Positions 1 through 7,775 are shown, counted from the stretch's first letter. The stretch is 11,270 nucleotides of DNA from CAWELS01 sp964468205 (GCA_964468205.1 CAYXVG010000112.1:1-11270); one strand, 5' to 3'. Notes: generated from the sequence alone by a model not told the origin. A program made the numbers and translations.

Positions 1-136
1 CCATTTCAGTCCATTCGCCCCCATCCGTGCCCTCGGAAATTGGCTTCGTTCCGCCCCCGCCCCCAGCATCACCGTTCATTCGGGCTTATCTGGGGCCCTC
101 AATTGGCTTCGTTCTGTCTCCCGCCTTCCCCGCGGC
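1..136. repeat. Non-coding edge with an imperfect 63-bp-spaced direct repeat
   Basis: No convincing gene lies here; the region follows the stop codon of the minus-strand gene at 137. The 14-mer AATTGGCTTCGTTC occurs exactly twice, at 38-51 and 101-114. Both copies are preceded by GCCCTC (29-34 and 95-100, the first with three extra bases before the 14-mer). A matching CATTCG lies 5' of each copy (12-17 and 77-82), so the two blocks look like diverged tandem units of about 63 bp. A C-rich run sits between them (51-64), which on the minus strand is a G-rich tract. No U-tract terminator is visible for the upstream gene. It may be part of an interspersed intergenic repeat that continues beyond the window. 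Confidence 0.5.
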
Positions 137-2425
137 TCACTTCCGGAACGGGTTGTCGCCATACCGCTTCTTGGCCTCGATTTCATCGGCGGTCCCCACC
201 TGCCAAAGCTGGGCCATGAGGATGTCGCGTTGCACTTCCGCCTTGAGCCCGGGGATGTCGATCCAGCCGACGCGATTATAAAGGATGGGTTGGCGGTACT
301 GGCTCGTGTAGGCGCTGGAGTAGTCGAGCCAGTGGCGGACGGCGCGCCGGAGGTGGGCGATGGCCGCGGCCCGCTGCTGCTCGTCGCCGGTTTTGTCGAA
401 GATGGCGAGATCGGCGGCGCCGTGGATCTTCGCCGCATAGTAGTGGCCGAGGTGGGCAAGCGCCTCGATGTCGCCGAGCGTTTGGATCAGCTCCTTGTTG
501 GCGCCGGCCGCCGGGCGCATCTCGCGGGCGAGTTCGAGGGCGCGGGCGGAGTATTGGGCGAGGTTGTCCGCCACCTCCAGCGGGGTCTGGCCGTCCATGG
601 GCTGGCCGGCGAGCTTCTTCTCGCGCCATTGCATGATGTCGAGGACGCCGCTTTCCGGCATCGTGAACTTCTCGATGAAGTCCTTCACGGTGTAGAAGCC
701 GCGCCAGCGCGGGTGGCTCATGCAGGCTTCGGGGAACCAGCGCAGGTCGATGTCGCCCCAGAAGAAGCGCGTGAGCTGTGGGAAGATCATCGACGCCTGC
801 TGCCATGCCTCGAACAGGCTGGCGGACGGCGCTTCGGGAAAGCGGTGGGCGAGGTGGCGTTCGAAGAGGTCGTTCGGCAGGTCGGGATTGTAGCTGAGCC
901 GGCCCCAGTGCAGGAAGTTGTACCAGCGCTTGGCGAGGATGGTCGGGCGTGGAACGGAGTGCTCCTTCGAGAGGAAATCGCGGCCCCAGATGTAGCCGTC
1001 GGGACCCATGTAATAGCCAACCACCTTGTCCTTCGGCGGCATGTTCTTGATGAAGGCGCGCGCGAAGTCGGGGTCGCCGTTGCGGAAACTGTAGAAGTCG
1101 TCGTCGCGCACGGTGAGCCAGGTCCGCAGGCCGTCGCCCAGGAAGGGCAGCGCCGCCTTGATGTAGGGCGGGTCCGGCACGGAATACATGTGCGCGATGG
1201 CGTACTTGAAGCTGAGGTCGAAGGTGTCCGGGTAGTCCTTCCACTCGTCCGTGATCTCGGTCTGCGCCGTCTGGTGGTAGCGGTGAATGAGGCGCACGTC
1301 GCGGTTGGGCTGGTACTTTTTCGCGTCGCGGATGCCTTCGCCGTAGGCGCGCCAGAGCCAGCGCTCCTTCGAGTAGCCGTCGTCGCGCCGCTCCATCTGC
1401 TCGCCCGAGGTGATGCCGAAGCCGGCCAGCAGCGGGTAGGTGAGCGTCATTTCGCGAATGGTGGCGCGGAAGTAGGCGATCGTCTTCTCGTTGTCCTGTT
1501 CCGGCGTGATGCCGTACTTGCCTTCGGCGCCGAAGGTGAAGATGTTCCAGGTGAAGATGTAGAACTCGATGCCGCGGTCGCGGCCGTAGCGCATCACGTC
1601 GCGCCAGAACTCGATCTTCTCGTCGATGGAGATCGTCTTCACTACTTCGTAGCTCTCGAGCAACTCCGGCCGCACCATGTCCGAGCCGGAGTGGGTGTAG
1701 GAATCGTCCATCGGGTGGGTCGTGCGCCAGACGTCGTCGAGCGCCACATCGGGGTACTCCGGAACCTTCACCATTGACGGGAACGGGTGGAGATTCCAAA
1801 GCGTGACGGCGTTGAAGCGGTTACGGGCCAGCTCGTCGAGGTAGGAGCGCCAGAAATCGAAGCTCCACATCTCGGGGATGTTGTTCTGCGCGGCGTCGCT
1901 GTTGTCGGAGTAGCTCGGCGTGCGGAGGTCGAGTGGGATGTTGAACTTGATCCCGCGCTTTTCGACGTACGGCTCGTTGTCGGATTCGGCGAGGCCGGCG
2001 AGCGTGTCGAGGCGCACGGCTTCGGCGAGGTCAAGCCCGCCGTACATGGCGCCCGCGGCGTCCGCGCCGAGGACCGCGAACGTCGTGACGCCGCCATCGG
2101 ACTTCCGGCGGATCGAGTAGGCCTGCGCTCCCGTGGCTCCGAGGGGCCGCACTCCCAACTCGGAGGCGGTGCGGCGGCACTGGTCCGCGCCGGACGCGAT
2201 CACGAGCCGGATCGTCGCGCCGCTGCTATCGAGTTCCTCGAATGGGCGCTCCTGCAACTGTTCGCCGCGCTCGACGTAAGCGCGCCGGATTTCCGAGGCG
2301 GCGAAGGCGGCCGGCGCCACCGAGCCGTCATAGAACAGGGCCGGTGGAACCTGCGCCCACGCGCTTGCCGCCAGGGCCAGCATACAAACGAGAACCAACG
2401 AGGTCCGCATCATGGTGGAAAGCAT
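137..2425 (-). CDS. Secreted GH67/GH20-like putative glycoside hydrolase, 762 aa
   Basis: The 762-residue product starts with a Sec signal peptide: basic MMRTS, a hydrophobic stretch at about 8-20, and a likely cut at AWA|Q (24|25). Residues about 27-150 look like the alpha/beta domain ("zincin-like" or GH67-N type) that precedes the barrel in GH67 alpha-glucuronidases and GH20 enzymes; the stretch at about 117-140 (LGADAAGAMYGGLDLAEAV) is typical of it. Residues about 155-510 read as a TIM barrel: KRGIKFNIPLD at 156-166, RNRFNAVTLWNLHPFP at 201-216, GRDRGIEFYIFTWN at 281-294, GFGITSGEQM at 335-344. E342 in the last motif is a candidate acid residue by position, which is inference. The C-terminal part (about 540-762) is mainly helical, as in GH67. 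I do not recognise a characterised enzyme. The start at 2425 is uncertain: ATGs at 2413 and 2410 keep the signal peptide. None has a Shine-Dalgarno site. A -10-like TATAGT ends six bases before the 2425 ATG, which favours that start if the mRNA is leaderless. It is divergent from the beta-helix gene. Confidence 0.85.
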   Translation of the reverse strand: MLSTMMRTSLVLVCMLALAASAWAQVPPALFYDGSVAPAAFAASEIRRAYVERGEQLQERPFEELDSSGATIRLVIASGADQCRRTASELGVRPLGATGAQAYSIRRKSDGGVTTFAVLGADAAGAMYGGLDLAEAVRLDTLAGLAESDNEPYVEKRGIKFNIPLDLRTPSYSDNSDAAQNNIPEMWSFDFWRSYLDELARNRFNAVTLWNLHPFPSMVKVPEYPDVALDDVWRTTHPMDDSYTHSGSDMVRPELLESYEVVKTISIDEKIEFWRDVMRYGRDRGIEFYIFTWNIFTFGAEGKYGITPEQDNEKTIAYFRATIREMTLTYPLLAGFGITSGEQMERRDDGYSKERWLWRAYGEGIRDAKKYQPNRDVRLIHRYHQTAQTEITDEWKDYPDTFDLSFKYAIAHMYSVPDPPYIKAALPFLGDGLRTWLTVRDDDFYSFRNGDPDFARAFIKNMPPKDKVVGYYMGPDGYIWGRDFLSKEHSVPRPTILAKRWYNFLHWGRLSYNPDLPNDLFERHLAHRFPEAPSASLFEAWQQASMIFPQLTRFFWGDIDLRWFPEACMSHPRWRGFYTVKDFIEKFTMPESGVLDIMQWREKKLAGQPMDGQTPLEVADNLAQYSARALELAREMRPAAGANKELIQTLGDIEALAHLGHYYAAKIHGAADLAIFDKTGDEQQRAAAIAHLRRAVRHWLDYSSAYTSQYRQPILYNRVGWIDIPGLKAEVQRDILMAQLWQVGTADEIEAKKRYGDNPFRK

Positions 2426-2431
2426 ATCAGC

Positions 2432-2437
2432 ACTATA
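2432..2437 (-). promoter_or_regulatory. -10-like hexamer TATAGT for the minus-strand GH67/GH20-like gene
   Basis: Read on the minus strand, TATAGT (5 of 6 to TATAAT) is followed by six bases and then the ATG at 2425, so transcription starting about seven bases downstream would begin on the start codon. It overlaps the plus-strand hexamer at 2434-2439 by four bases. No good -35 is visible at 16-18 bp spacing; it would fall inside the neighbouring gene. Confidence 0.4.
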
Positions 2438-2439
2438 CT
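2434..2439 (+). promoter_or_regulatory. -10-like hexamer TATACT for the beta-helix gene
   Basis: TATACT (5 of 6 to TATAAT) sits in a small AT-rich island in otherwise GC-rich DNA. It is followed by seven bases and the ATG at 2447, so the expected start of transcription coincides with the start codon, giving a leaderless or nearly leaderless mRNA. There is no Shine-Dalgarno site in the 21-bp gap. No clear -35 box is visible. Confidence 0.45.
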
Positions 2440-2446
2440 AATTGAA

Positions 2447-3862
2447 ATGCTGAGACAGGTGAGCGGGAGCCTGGGCGCGCTGGCACTGGCGGCATGCGCA
2501 CTCGCCGCGGGGGCGTCGAGTCCGGCGCGGGCCGCGGCGGCGGAGAGTGTGCGGGAGTTCGGCGCCGTTGGCGACGGCGTGACCGACGACACGGAGGCCT
2601 TCGAAAAAGCTGTCAAATCCGGCGCGGGCGCCGTCCGGCTGCCGCGGGGCCGTTACCGCCTCACGAAGACCGTCACCATCGATCTCGACAGCGCCGGACC
2701 GCTATCGCTGCTCGGTGACGGGACGGCCACCGTCATCATGGCCGGCCCCGGGCCGGCATTCCGGTTTGTGGGCACGCACGCCGGAACGGCCAGCCCCGCC
2801 ACCGTGAAGGAAGACGTGTGGCTGCGGCAGCGCGCGCCGCTGGTGGATGCCTTCGAGATTGTGGGAGCGAATGCGCGGGCAATAGGAATCGAGCTGGAGG
2901 GGACGATGCAGGCGACCATCACGCGCCTCGTGGTGCGGCGCGCCCTGCACGCCTTGCGCTTCACCGGCCGGAACCGGAACGTGATCGTCTCCGAGTGCCA
3001 CCTCTACGGCAACAGGGGCGCCGGCATCCTCATGGAGCGGCTCAACCTGCACCAGGTGAACATCACGAATTCGCACATCAGCTACAACGGCGGCGGCGGG
3101 GTCGTGGTGCGCGAGAGCGAGGTCCGCAACCTCCACATCGGGACCTGCGACATCGAGAGCAACATGGACGCGGAGGGCGAGCCAACCGCGAACGTCTTAA
3201 TCGATGTCCGCAACGGCAGCGTGCGCGAGGGAGCGATTGTCGGATGCACCCTGCAGCACAACCACGATGCGCCGGACTCCGCCAACGTGCGTCTCATCGG
3301 AAACAGCGGCGCGCCCGTCAAGGCGGGCTATTTCTCAATCTCCGATAACGCTCTCAGCGATGTGATGGTGAACATTCACCTGAAGAACGTGCGCGGCGTG
3401 TCGATCTCGGGCAACTCCTTCTGGAAGGGGTTCCGGCACGATCTGCTGGTGGAAGGAAGCTCGAACATCGTCGTTGGCCCGAACCTCTTCGACCGCAACC
3501 CCGACTACCGGCCGGCGGACAGCGCCAACGGCATCGTCTTCCGCGATTCCTCTGATTGCACCTTGACGGGACTGCACAGCAACGGAAGCCTGGCCAAAGG
3601 GGCGGCCCTGCTGCTCGAGCTCTGCCGGCGCGTGAACGTCAGCGGAGCCACGCTGCTCAACTACCGGCACGGCGCGGTGTGGTTCAACCGGACCTCGGAT
3701 TCGCGCTTGTCGGACTGCCTGATCCATTCGGAGTCAGACGAAACGTTCCCCGTCAAGGTCACCGGCGGCGGCAACAACGTGATCGTGAACAACTCCTGGA
3801 GCGGGACGCCGGAGGTGGAGGAGGGGACCGCCGGGTTGCGGGGCAACCACGAGCTGCGGTGA
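2447..3862 (+). CDS. Secreted right-handed beta-helix protein, pectate-lyase-3 type, 471 aa
   Basis: This is a surface or periplasmic parallel beta-helix protein of the kind that binds or cleaves acidic polysaccharides. The hallmark VREFGAVGDGVTDDTEAF at 35-52 is the first coil of the Pectate_lyase_3 domain, followed by the capped coil AVRLPRGRYRLTKTVTI (62-78). From about 145 to 455 the chain consists of short strands separated by Asn/Gly-rich turns (GNRGAGI at 188-194, NITNSHISYNGGGGVVV at 205-221, NVIVNNS at 444-450), as expected for helix rungs. No catalytic set of a named lyase or hydrolase can be assigned, so it could be an enzyme or a binding protein. The signal region allows two readings: a lipobox LAAC ending at C17, or signal peptidase I cleavage near ARA (about 27-29). 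The reading frame stays open far upstream, antisense to the neighbour, but the ATG at 2447 is chosen because the signal peptide and -10 element begin there. It ends 24 bp from the convergent sulfatase. Confidence 0.85.
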   Translation: MLRQVSGSLGALALAACALAAGASSPARAAAAESVREFGAVGDGVTDDTEAFEKAVKSGAGAVRLPRGRYRLTKTVTIDLDSAGPLSLLGDGTATVIMAGPGPAFRFVGTHAGTASPATVKEDVWLRQRAPLVDAFEIVGANARAIGIELEGTMQATITRLVVRRALHALRFTGRNRNVIVSECHLYGNRGAGILMERLNLHQVNITNSHISYNGGGGVVVRESEVRNLHIGTCDIESNMDAEGEPTANVLIDVRNGSVREGAIVGCTLQHNHDAPDSANVRLIGNSGAPVKAGYFSISDNALSDVMVNIHLKNVRGVSISGNSFWKGFRHDLLVEGSSNIVVGPNLFDRNPDYRPADSANGIVFRDSSDCTLTGLHSNGSLAKGAALLLELCRRVNVSGATLLNYRHGAVWFNRTSDSRLSDCLIHSESDETFPVKVTGGGNNVIVNNSWSGTPEVEEGTAGLRGNHELR

Positions 3863-3886
3863 AACGATCGGCGCCGGCTCCGGGCG

Positions 3887-5701
3887 TCACTTGCGCCGCA
3901 CGTAGACGTAATACGCCCCGGCGATGGTCTCATTGTTGGCGTCGTCGAACCACGTGTGCAGCAGCACCGGCCCCTTTTCCAGCCGGACGTCGAATACCGC
4001 CGCGAGGTCGTGTTCCTGAACCGGCTTCGCCATCTGCTCGCCGCCCACCAGAATCCGGGCCCGCGCGATGGGCAGAGCCACCCCTTCCACGAGCTCTCCG
4101 GCCGTCACCTCCATCGCCGGCATGCCGGCGCGCAGCGGCGTATCGGCTTCGCGCGGCCAGCGCCGCAGTTCGAACTCGTAGTCCCCGGCTTCGGCGACGT
4201 TGAGATGCCAGTAGCCGTTCTTGAGTACGCCGTTGCGAATCTGGCGCTGCTGATCGACGAAGACGTCCAGCCACTCGCAGGCGGTCAGCGTGAGAGGATT
4301 CTCGGCGCCGCCGATGGTCACGGCCTGCGGTTCGTTGGCGAGATCCTTCACCTCCGCCCACCAGGAATCGAGGTGCGCCCGCATCCGCGCCGCCACTTCC
4401 GGATGCTCGTTAATGACGTTGTTCTGCTGCCGCGGATCGCTGGCCAGATCATAGAGCTCGCGATTCTCGAGCAGCCGCCAGCGCTTCCAGAGCACGCCCG
4501 CGCCCTCCTTGCGCATGATGGACGGGCTCTCCGGCGAACGGTACTCGAACCCGTGGGGCATGCGGCTGTAGTTGATCACCAGCATTCGCCCATCGGGCAG
4601 GGAGGCTTGGCCGCGGAGTACCGGGACGAGGCTGATGCCGTCGAACTTCGGCGCGGCGGGCGTGATGAGCTCCGCGAGGTCGATCAACGTGGGCAGCAGA
4701 TCCTGCACCTGCGCCAGCCCGTCAACGTCGCGCGGCTCGCCGAAGCCGCCGGCCGGCCAGTGAACGAACAGCGGGACGCGGTGTCCGCCTTCCCATAGCT
4801 CGGTCTTGTGCCCGCGCATCCCGGCGTTGTAGTAGCGGTGGCCGAAGGTGCTGCCGTTGTCGGTCAGGAAAACGAGAATGGTGTTCCCGGCGATGCCGGA
4901 TTCCCGCAGGAACTCTCTCAGCCGGCCGACGTTCGTATCGAAGTTCAGGATCATCGCCAGGTAGCGGGTGAGCTGCTCCCGCCCGGCGGGATTCAGATCG
5001 GGGAAGTTCGCGCCCTGCATCGCCTCGCGCATCTCCCGCAGCTCCTTCTCCGGCGGCCAGTGCGGGCCGTGCGGCGTATTCGTGGGAATGTAGGCGAAGA
5101 ACGGCTCGCGGGCGGCGGCGCGATCCTTCATCCACGCGGTGGCTTCGCGGAAAAAGATGTCGGTGCAGTAGCCCTGGTAGCCCCTGCGCTGGGTATTGCG
5201 GATGTAGGTGTCGTCGAAGTAGTCGTTGTTCCAGTAGTCCGGCACGGAGTTGATGTGGGAAGAGGGGAACCACAGAGCCTCTTGAAATCCGCGATCCTCG
5301 GGCCGGTAGGGCGCATTGTCGCCAAGATGCCACTTGCCGAAGATGCCGGTGCGGTAGCCGTTCGCGGTGAAGAAATCGGCCATGGTCGGCAGGTTGGCGC
5401 GGAGCAGGGTGCGCCCGCTGCTCACGTTGATGGCGCCGGTGCGCGCCGCATCGAGTCCGGTGAGGAGCTGGCCGCGCGTGGGGGTACACATCGGGGCGAC
5501 GTGAAAGTCGGTGAAGCGGACGCTCTCGGAGTGCAGGCGGTCGAGGTGGGGCGTCTTGAGCACCGGGTTCCCATGAGCCGACAGCTCGGGATACCCCTGG
5601 TCGTCCGTCATGATGAGGATCACATTCGGGCGTTCCGCGGCGATGGCGGCCGCGAAACCGAAAATGGTGAGGGCAAGCAGGAGCAGAGTGCAGATTCTCA
5701 T
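3887..5701 (-). CDS. Secreted type I sulfatase with C-terminal extension, 604 aa
   Basis: A formylglycine-dependent sulfatase that hydrolyses sulfate esters, probably on glycans, outside the cytoplasm. The Sec signal peptide (1-22, cut near AIAA) leads straight into RPNVILIMTDDQGY, whose D33-D34 bind the metal. The modification motif is C72-T-P-T-R76 followed by G-Q-L-L-T-G, a good CxPxR site for a formylglycine-generating enzyme. GKWHLG at 122-127 supplies K123 and H125; NTPHGPH supplies H211; LTDNGS supplies D281-N282; GHKTELWEGG supplies K299. All expected active-site residues are therefore present. Residues about 462-604 form an extension beyond the sulfatase core, beta-rich and containing NGYWHLNV and YEFELRRWP, seen in longer environmental arylsulfatase-like proteins and possibly glycan-binding. 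The exact substrate is not predictable. The start is the ATG at 5701, which has no Shine-Dalgarno site. The gene is convergent with the beta-helix gene and divergent from the GH97 gene. Confidence 0.93.
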   Translation of the reverse strand: MRICTLLLLALTIFGFAAAIAAERPNVILIMTDDQGYPELSAHGNPVLKTPHLDRLHSESVRFTDFHVAPMCTPTRGQLLTGLDAARTGAINVSSGRTLLRANLPTMADFFTANGYRTGIFGKWHLGDNAPYRPEDRGFQEALWFPSSHINSVPDYWNNDYFDDTYIRNTQRRGYQGYCTDIFFREATAWMKDRAAAREPFFAYIPTNTPHGPHWPPEKELREMREAMQGANFPDLNPAGREQLTRYLAMILNFDTNVGRLREFLRESGIAGNTILVFLTDNGSTFGHRYYNAGMRGHKTELWEGGHRVPLFVHWPAGGFGEPRDVDGLAQVQDLLPTLIDLAELITPAAPKFDGISLVPVLRGQASLPDGRMLVINYSRMPHGFEYRSPESPSIMRKEGAGVLWKRWRLLENRELYDLASDPRQQNNVINEHPEVAARMRAHLDSWWAEVKDLANEPQAVTIGGAENPLTLTACEWLDVFVDQQRQIRNGVLKNGYWHLNVAEAGDYEFELRRWPREADTPLRAGMPAMEVTAGELVEGVALPIARARILVGGEQMAKPVQEHDLAAVFDVRLEKGPVLLHTWFDDANNETIAGAYYVYVRRK

Positions 5702-5714
5702 GGCGTTTGCGAGC

Positions 5715-5720
5715 AGTATA
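5715..5720 (-). promoter_or_regulatory. -10-like hexamer TATACT for the 604-aa sulfatase gene
   Basis: On the minus strand TATACT, within a run TATATACT, lies 13 bases upstream of the ATG at 5701. Transcription would start about six or seven bases before the start codon, leaving no room for a Shine-Dalgarno site. The -35 region holds only a weak match (CTGCCT at 17 bp). The hexamer is the same as that upstream of the beta-helix gene. Confidence 0.4.
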
Positions 5721-5762
5721 TACCAGGAGGCCGCGCGAGGCAGCAGCGGTTGCAGCGGATGC

Positions 5763-5768
5763 TAAACT
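5763..5768 (+). promoter_or_regulatory. Possible -10 hexamer TAAACT for the GH97 gene
   Basis: TAAACT ends nine bases before the ATG at 5778. A start about seven bases downstream would give an mRNA with only two or three untranslated bases. There is no Shine-Dalgarno site and no clear -35 box, so this call rests on position and AT content alone. Confidence 0.3.
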
Positions 5769-5777
5769 TGGGCTGTC

Positions 5778-7712
5778 ATGCGGAAGATTGCATTCAGACT
5801 ACCGCTGGTAACGCTCGCGTTGTCCCTGGCCGCCTTCGCACAGTCTGGTCCAGTGAAGTTGAGCTCGCCCGACGGGAGGCTCGCGATCGAGTTCCGGACT
5901 TCGGCCGACGGGCAGTTGTCCTATTCGGTTTCCCATGGCGGCGAGGCGGTGATCGCGCCGTCGAACATGGGTCTGCAGTTTGGCGGGGGAGCGCCGCTCG
6001 GCGGGCGCGTCTCGATCATCTCGAATACGATGGGCGGGGCGGACGAGACCTACGAAGTCATCCATGGCAAATCGAATCCGGTGCGGAACCGCTACCGCTC
6101 GGTGCGCGTGGAACTGGCGGAGTCCGGCGCCGGTGGCCGGAGAATGTCGGTGGAGGCCCGTGCCTACGATGAGGGCGTCGCGTTCCGCTACCACGTCCCG
6201 GCGCAGGCGGCGATCCCGGATCCGCTGGGATTCCGGCTGGCCGGAGAGCGGACCGAGTTCCGCTTCGCGGTAGACTCCATCGCCTATCCGATCTATCTCC
6301 AGAACTACTTCACGAGCTACGAGGATGAGTATCACCGGGAGGCGATCAGCGGCATTGCGGCGGACCATCTGATCGGCCTGCCGCTGCTGGTGGAGTACCC
6401 GAAAGTCGGCTGGGCGGCCGTCACCGAGGCGCACATCGAGGAGTACCCGGGAACCTATCTCCGCAAGGCCGGGCCGGCGCTGGTGACCGGCCTCTCATCG
6501 GCTGGCGGTCCGAAAGTCGAGCACGCCCTGCCGCACAAGTCCCCCTGGCGAGTCATCATGGTGGCGCCCGAGATCGGCCGGCTGGTCGAATCCAACATCG
6601 TGATCAATCTGAACCCCGCGCCGGAGGGCGATTTCTCCTGGGTGAAGCCGGGGAAGAGCCTGTGGGATTGGTGGGCCGGCAAATACACGACGGAAGACGG
6701 CTGGCAAGTCGGCATGGACACCCGCACGTTCCGGTATATGATCGACTTCGCGGCCGAGAGCGGCTTTGACTATGTGCTGGTGGATGACGGCTGGTCCCCG
6801 CGGCAGAACATCTTGCAGGCGAATCCGGGTATCGACATTCCGGAAATCGTGCGGTACGGCAAGTCAAAGGGCGTGGGCGTCTGGATCTGGCTGCACTGGA
6901 CCGGCGTCGACCGGCACATGCAGGAGGCATTCCCTCTATACGAGAAGTGGGGCGTGGTTGGCCTGAAGATCGACTTCATGGACCGGGACGACCAGTGGAT
7001 GGTCAACTGGTACCACCGCGTCACGGCGCTCGCCGCCAAGCACAAGCTGATGGTGGACTACCACGGAGCCTATAAGCCGGATGGGCTGCGGCGCACCTAT
7101 CCGAACCTGATGACGCGCGAGGGCGCGCTGGGGCTCGAGTATACGAAATGGAGCCGGCGCGCCGGTCCCGAGCACAACATGCACCTGCCCTTCACGCGCA
7201 TGCTGGCCGGACCGCTCGACTACACGCCGGGCGGCTTCGGCAACGTGACCCGGGCGGAGTTCGTTCCCCGCTTTGACGAGCCGGTCGTCCTTGGCACCCG
7301 CGCGCACCAACTGGCCCTGTTCGCCATCTTCGAGAGCCCCTTCCTCTGCGCTCCCGATACGGTGGAGCGGTACCGGAACGCGCCCGCGTTTCAGTTCATC
7401 AAGGACGTTCCGGCAACCTGGGACGAGACCAGGGTGCTCGACGCGGCCGTCGGCGACTTCATCGTCATCGCCCGCCGGAAGGGCGAGGAGTGGTTTATCG
7501 GAGCGGCCACGGACTGGACGCCGCGGGAACTGGAGATTCCACTCCGCTTCCTGGGCGGCGGCACGTACACGGCGCAGATCTACGCGGACGCGGCCGGCTC
7601 AAAGCAAGACCCCACGAAGGTGGAGATCAGCAAGCAAGAGGTGAATAGCTCGAGCACCCTGAAGGCGGCCATGGTCCCGGGCGGCGGCTACGCGGTCAGA
7701 TTGGCGAAATAG
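5778..7712 (+). CDS. GH97 glycoside hydrolase, retaining alpha-galactosidase type, 644 aa
   Basis: A secreted glycoside hydrolase family 97 enzyme that would release terminal alpha-linked sugars. Signal peptide 1-21 (cut AFA|Q) is followed by the N-terminal beta-supersandwich (about 25-280, starting VKLSSPDGRLAIEF), the catalytic barrel (about 295-550, starting SLWDWWAGKY) and a C-terminal beta-sandwich (about 555-644). The length fits the family. GLKIDFMDRDDQ places an aspartate, D399, where retaining members have the nucleophile and inverting alpha-glucosidases such as SusB have glycine. TREGALGLE gives E448 (probable calcium ligand) and E454 (probable acid/base). The D399-E454 distance of 55 equals that of D415-E470 in the characterised retaining alpha-galactosidase BtGH97b, as I recall it. 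YEDEYHRE (181-188) probably contains another calcium ligand. The family call is firm; galactose specificity is inference. There is no Shine-Dalgarno site. A weak hairpin follows the stop codon. Confidence 0.93.
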   Translation: MRKIAFRLPLVTLALSLAAFAQSGPVKLSSPDGRLAIEFRTSADGQLSYSVSHGGEAVIAPSNMGLQFGGGAPLGGRVSIISNTMGGADETYEVIHGKSNPVRNRYRSVRVELAESGAGGRRMSVEARAYDEGVAFRYHVPAQAAIPDPLGFRLAGERTEFRFAVDSIAYPIYLQNYFTSYEDEYHREAISGIAADHLIGLPLLVEYPKVGWAAVTEAHIEEYPGTYLRKAGPALVTGLSSAGGPKVEHALPHKSPWRVIMVAPEIGRLVESNIVINLNPAPEGDFSWVKPGKSLWDWWAGKYTTEDGWQVGMDTRTFRYMIDFAAESGFDYVLVDDGWSPRQNILQANPGIDIPEIVRYGKSKGVGVWIWLHWTGVDRHMQEAFPLYEKWGVVGLKIDFMDRDDQWMVNWYHRVTALAAKHKLMVDYHGAYKPDGLRRTYPNLMTREGALGLEYTKWSRRAGPEHNMHLPFTRMLAGPLDYTPGGFGNVTRAEFVPRFDEPVVLGTRAHQLALFAIFESPFLCAPDTVERYRNAPAFQFIKDVPATWDETRVLDAAVGDFIVIARRKGEEWFIGAATDWTPRELEIPLRFLGGGTYTAQIYADAAGSKQDPTKVEISKQEVNSSSTLKAAMVPGGGYAVRLAK

Positions 7713-7727
7713 ACGAAAAAGAGATGT

Positions 7728-7740
7728 AACCGCGGCGGTT
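7728..7740 (+). terminator. Weak hairpin after the GH97 gene
   Basis: AACCG (7728-7732) and CGGTT (7736-7740) form a five-pair stem with a three-base loop, 15 bases past the GH97 stop codon. Only one further T follows it, so it is at best a weak terminator. Confidence 0.25.
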
Positions 7741-7775
7741 TCCGATGCGTTAGGAGTCATGGACCGGGAGTCGCC

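Noticed and set aside
50..66. G-rich minus-strand tract as a possible G-quadruplex
   Set aside because: Only two runs of three or more G are present close together, so a stable four-run quadruplex is not supported.
230..1777. Long open frame (about 515 codons) antisense to the GH67/GH20-like gene
   Set aside because: Its product is low in complexity and rich in V, A, E, R and G, with no signal peptide or family motif. It is the mirror frame expected from GC-rich codon use of the real gene.
1787..2446. In-frame upstream extension of the beta-helix gene by 220 codons
   Set aside because: It lies wholly antisense to the neighbouring gene, has no domain signal, and would bury the signal peptide and the -10 element in the middle of the protein.
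3863..3886. Possible shared terminator between the convergent beta-helix and sulfatase genes
   Set aside because: The 24-bp gap has a short GC palindrome (CGGCGCCG) but no loop and no T-tract on either side.
4808..6172. Long plus-strand frame overlapping the 604-aa sulfatase and the GH97 gene
   Set aside because: It is antisense to one well-supported gene and out of frame with another, and the product shows no recognisable family.
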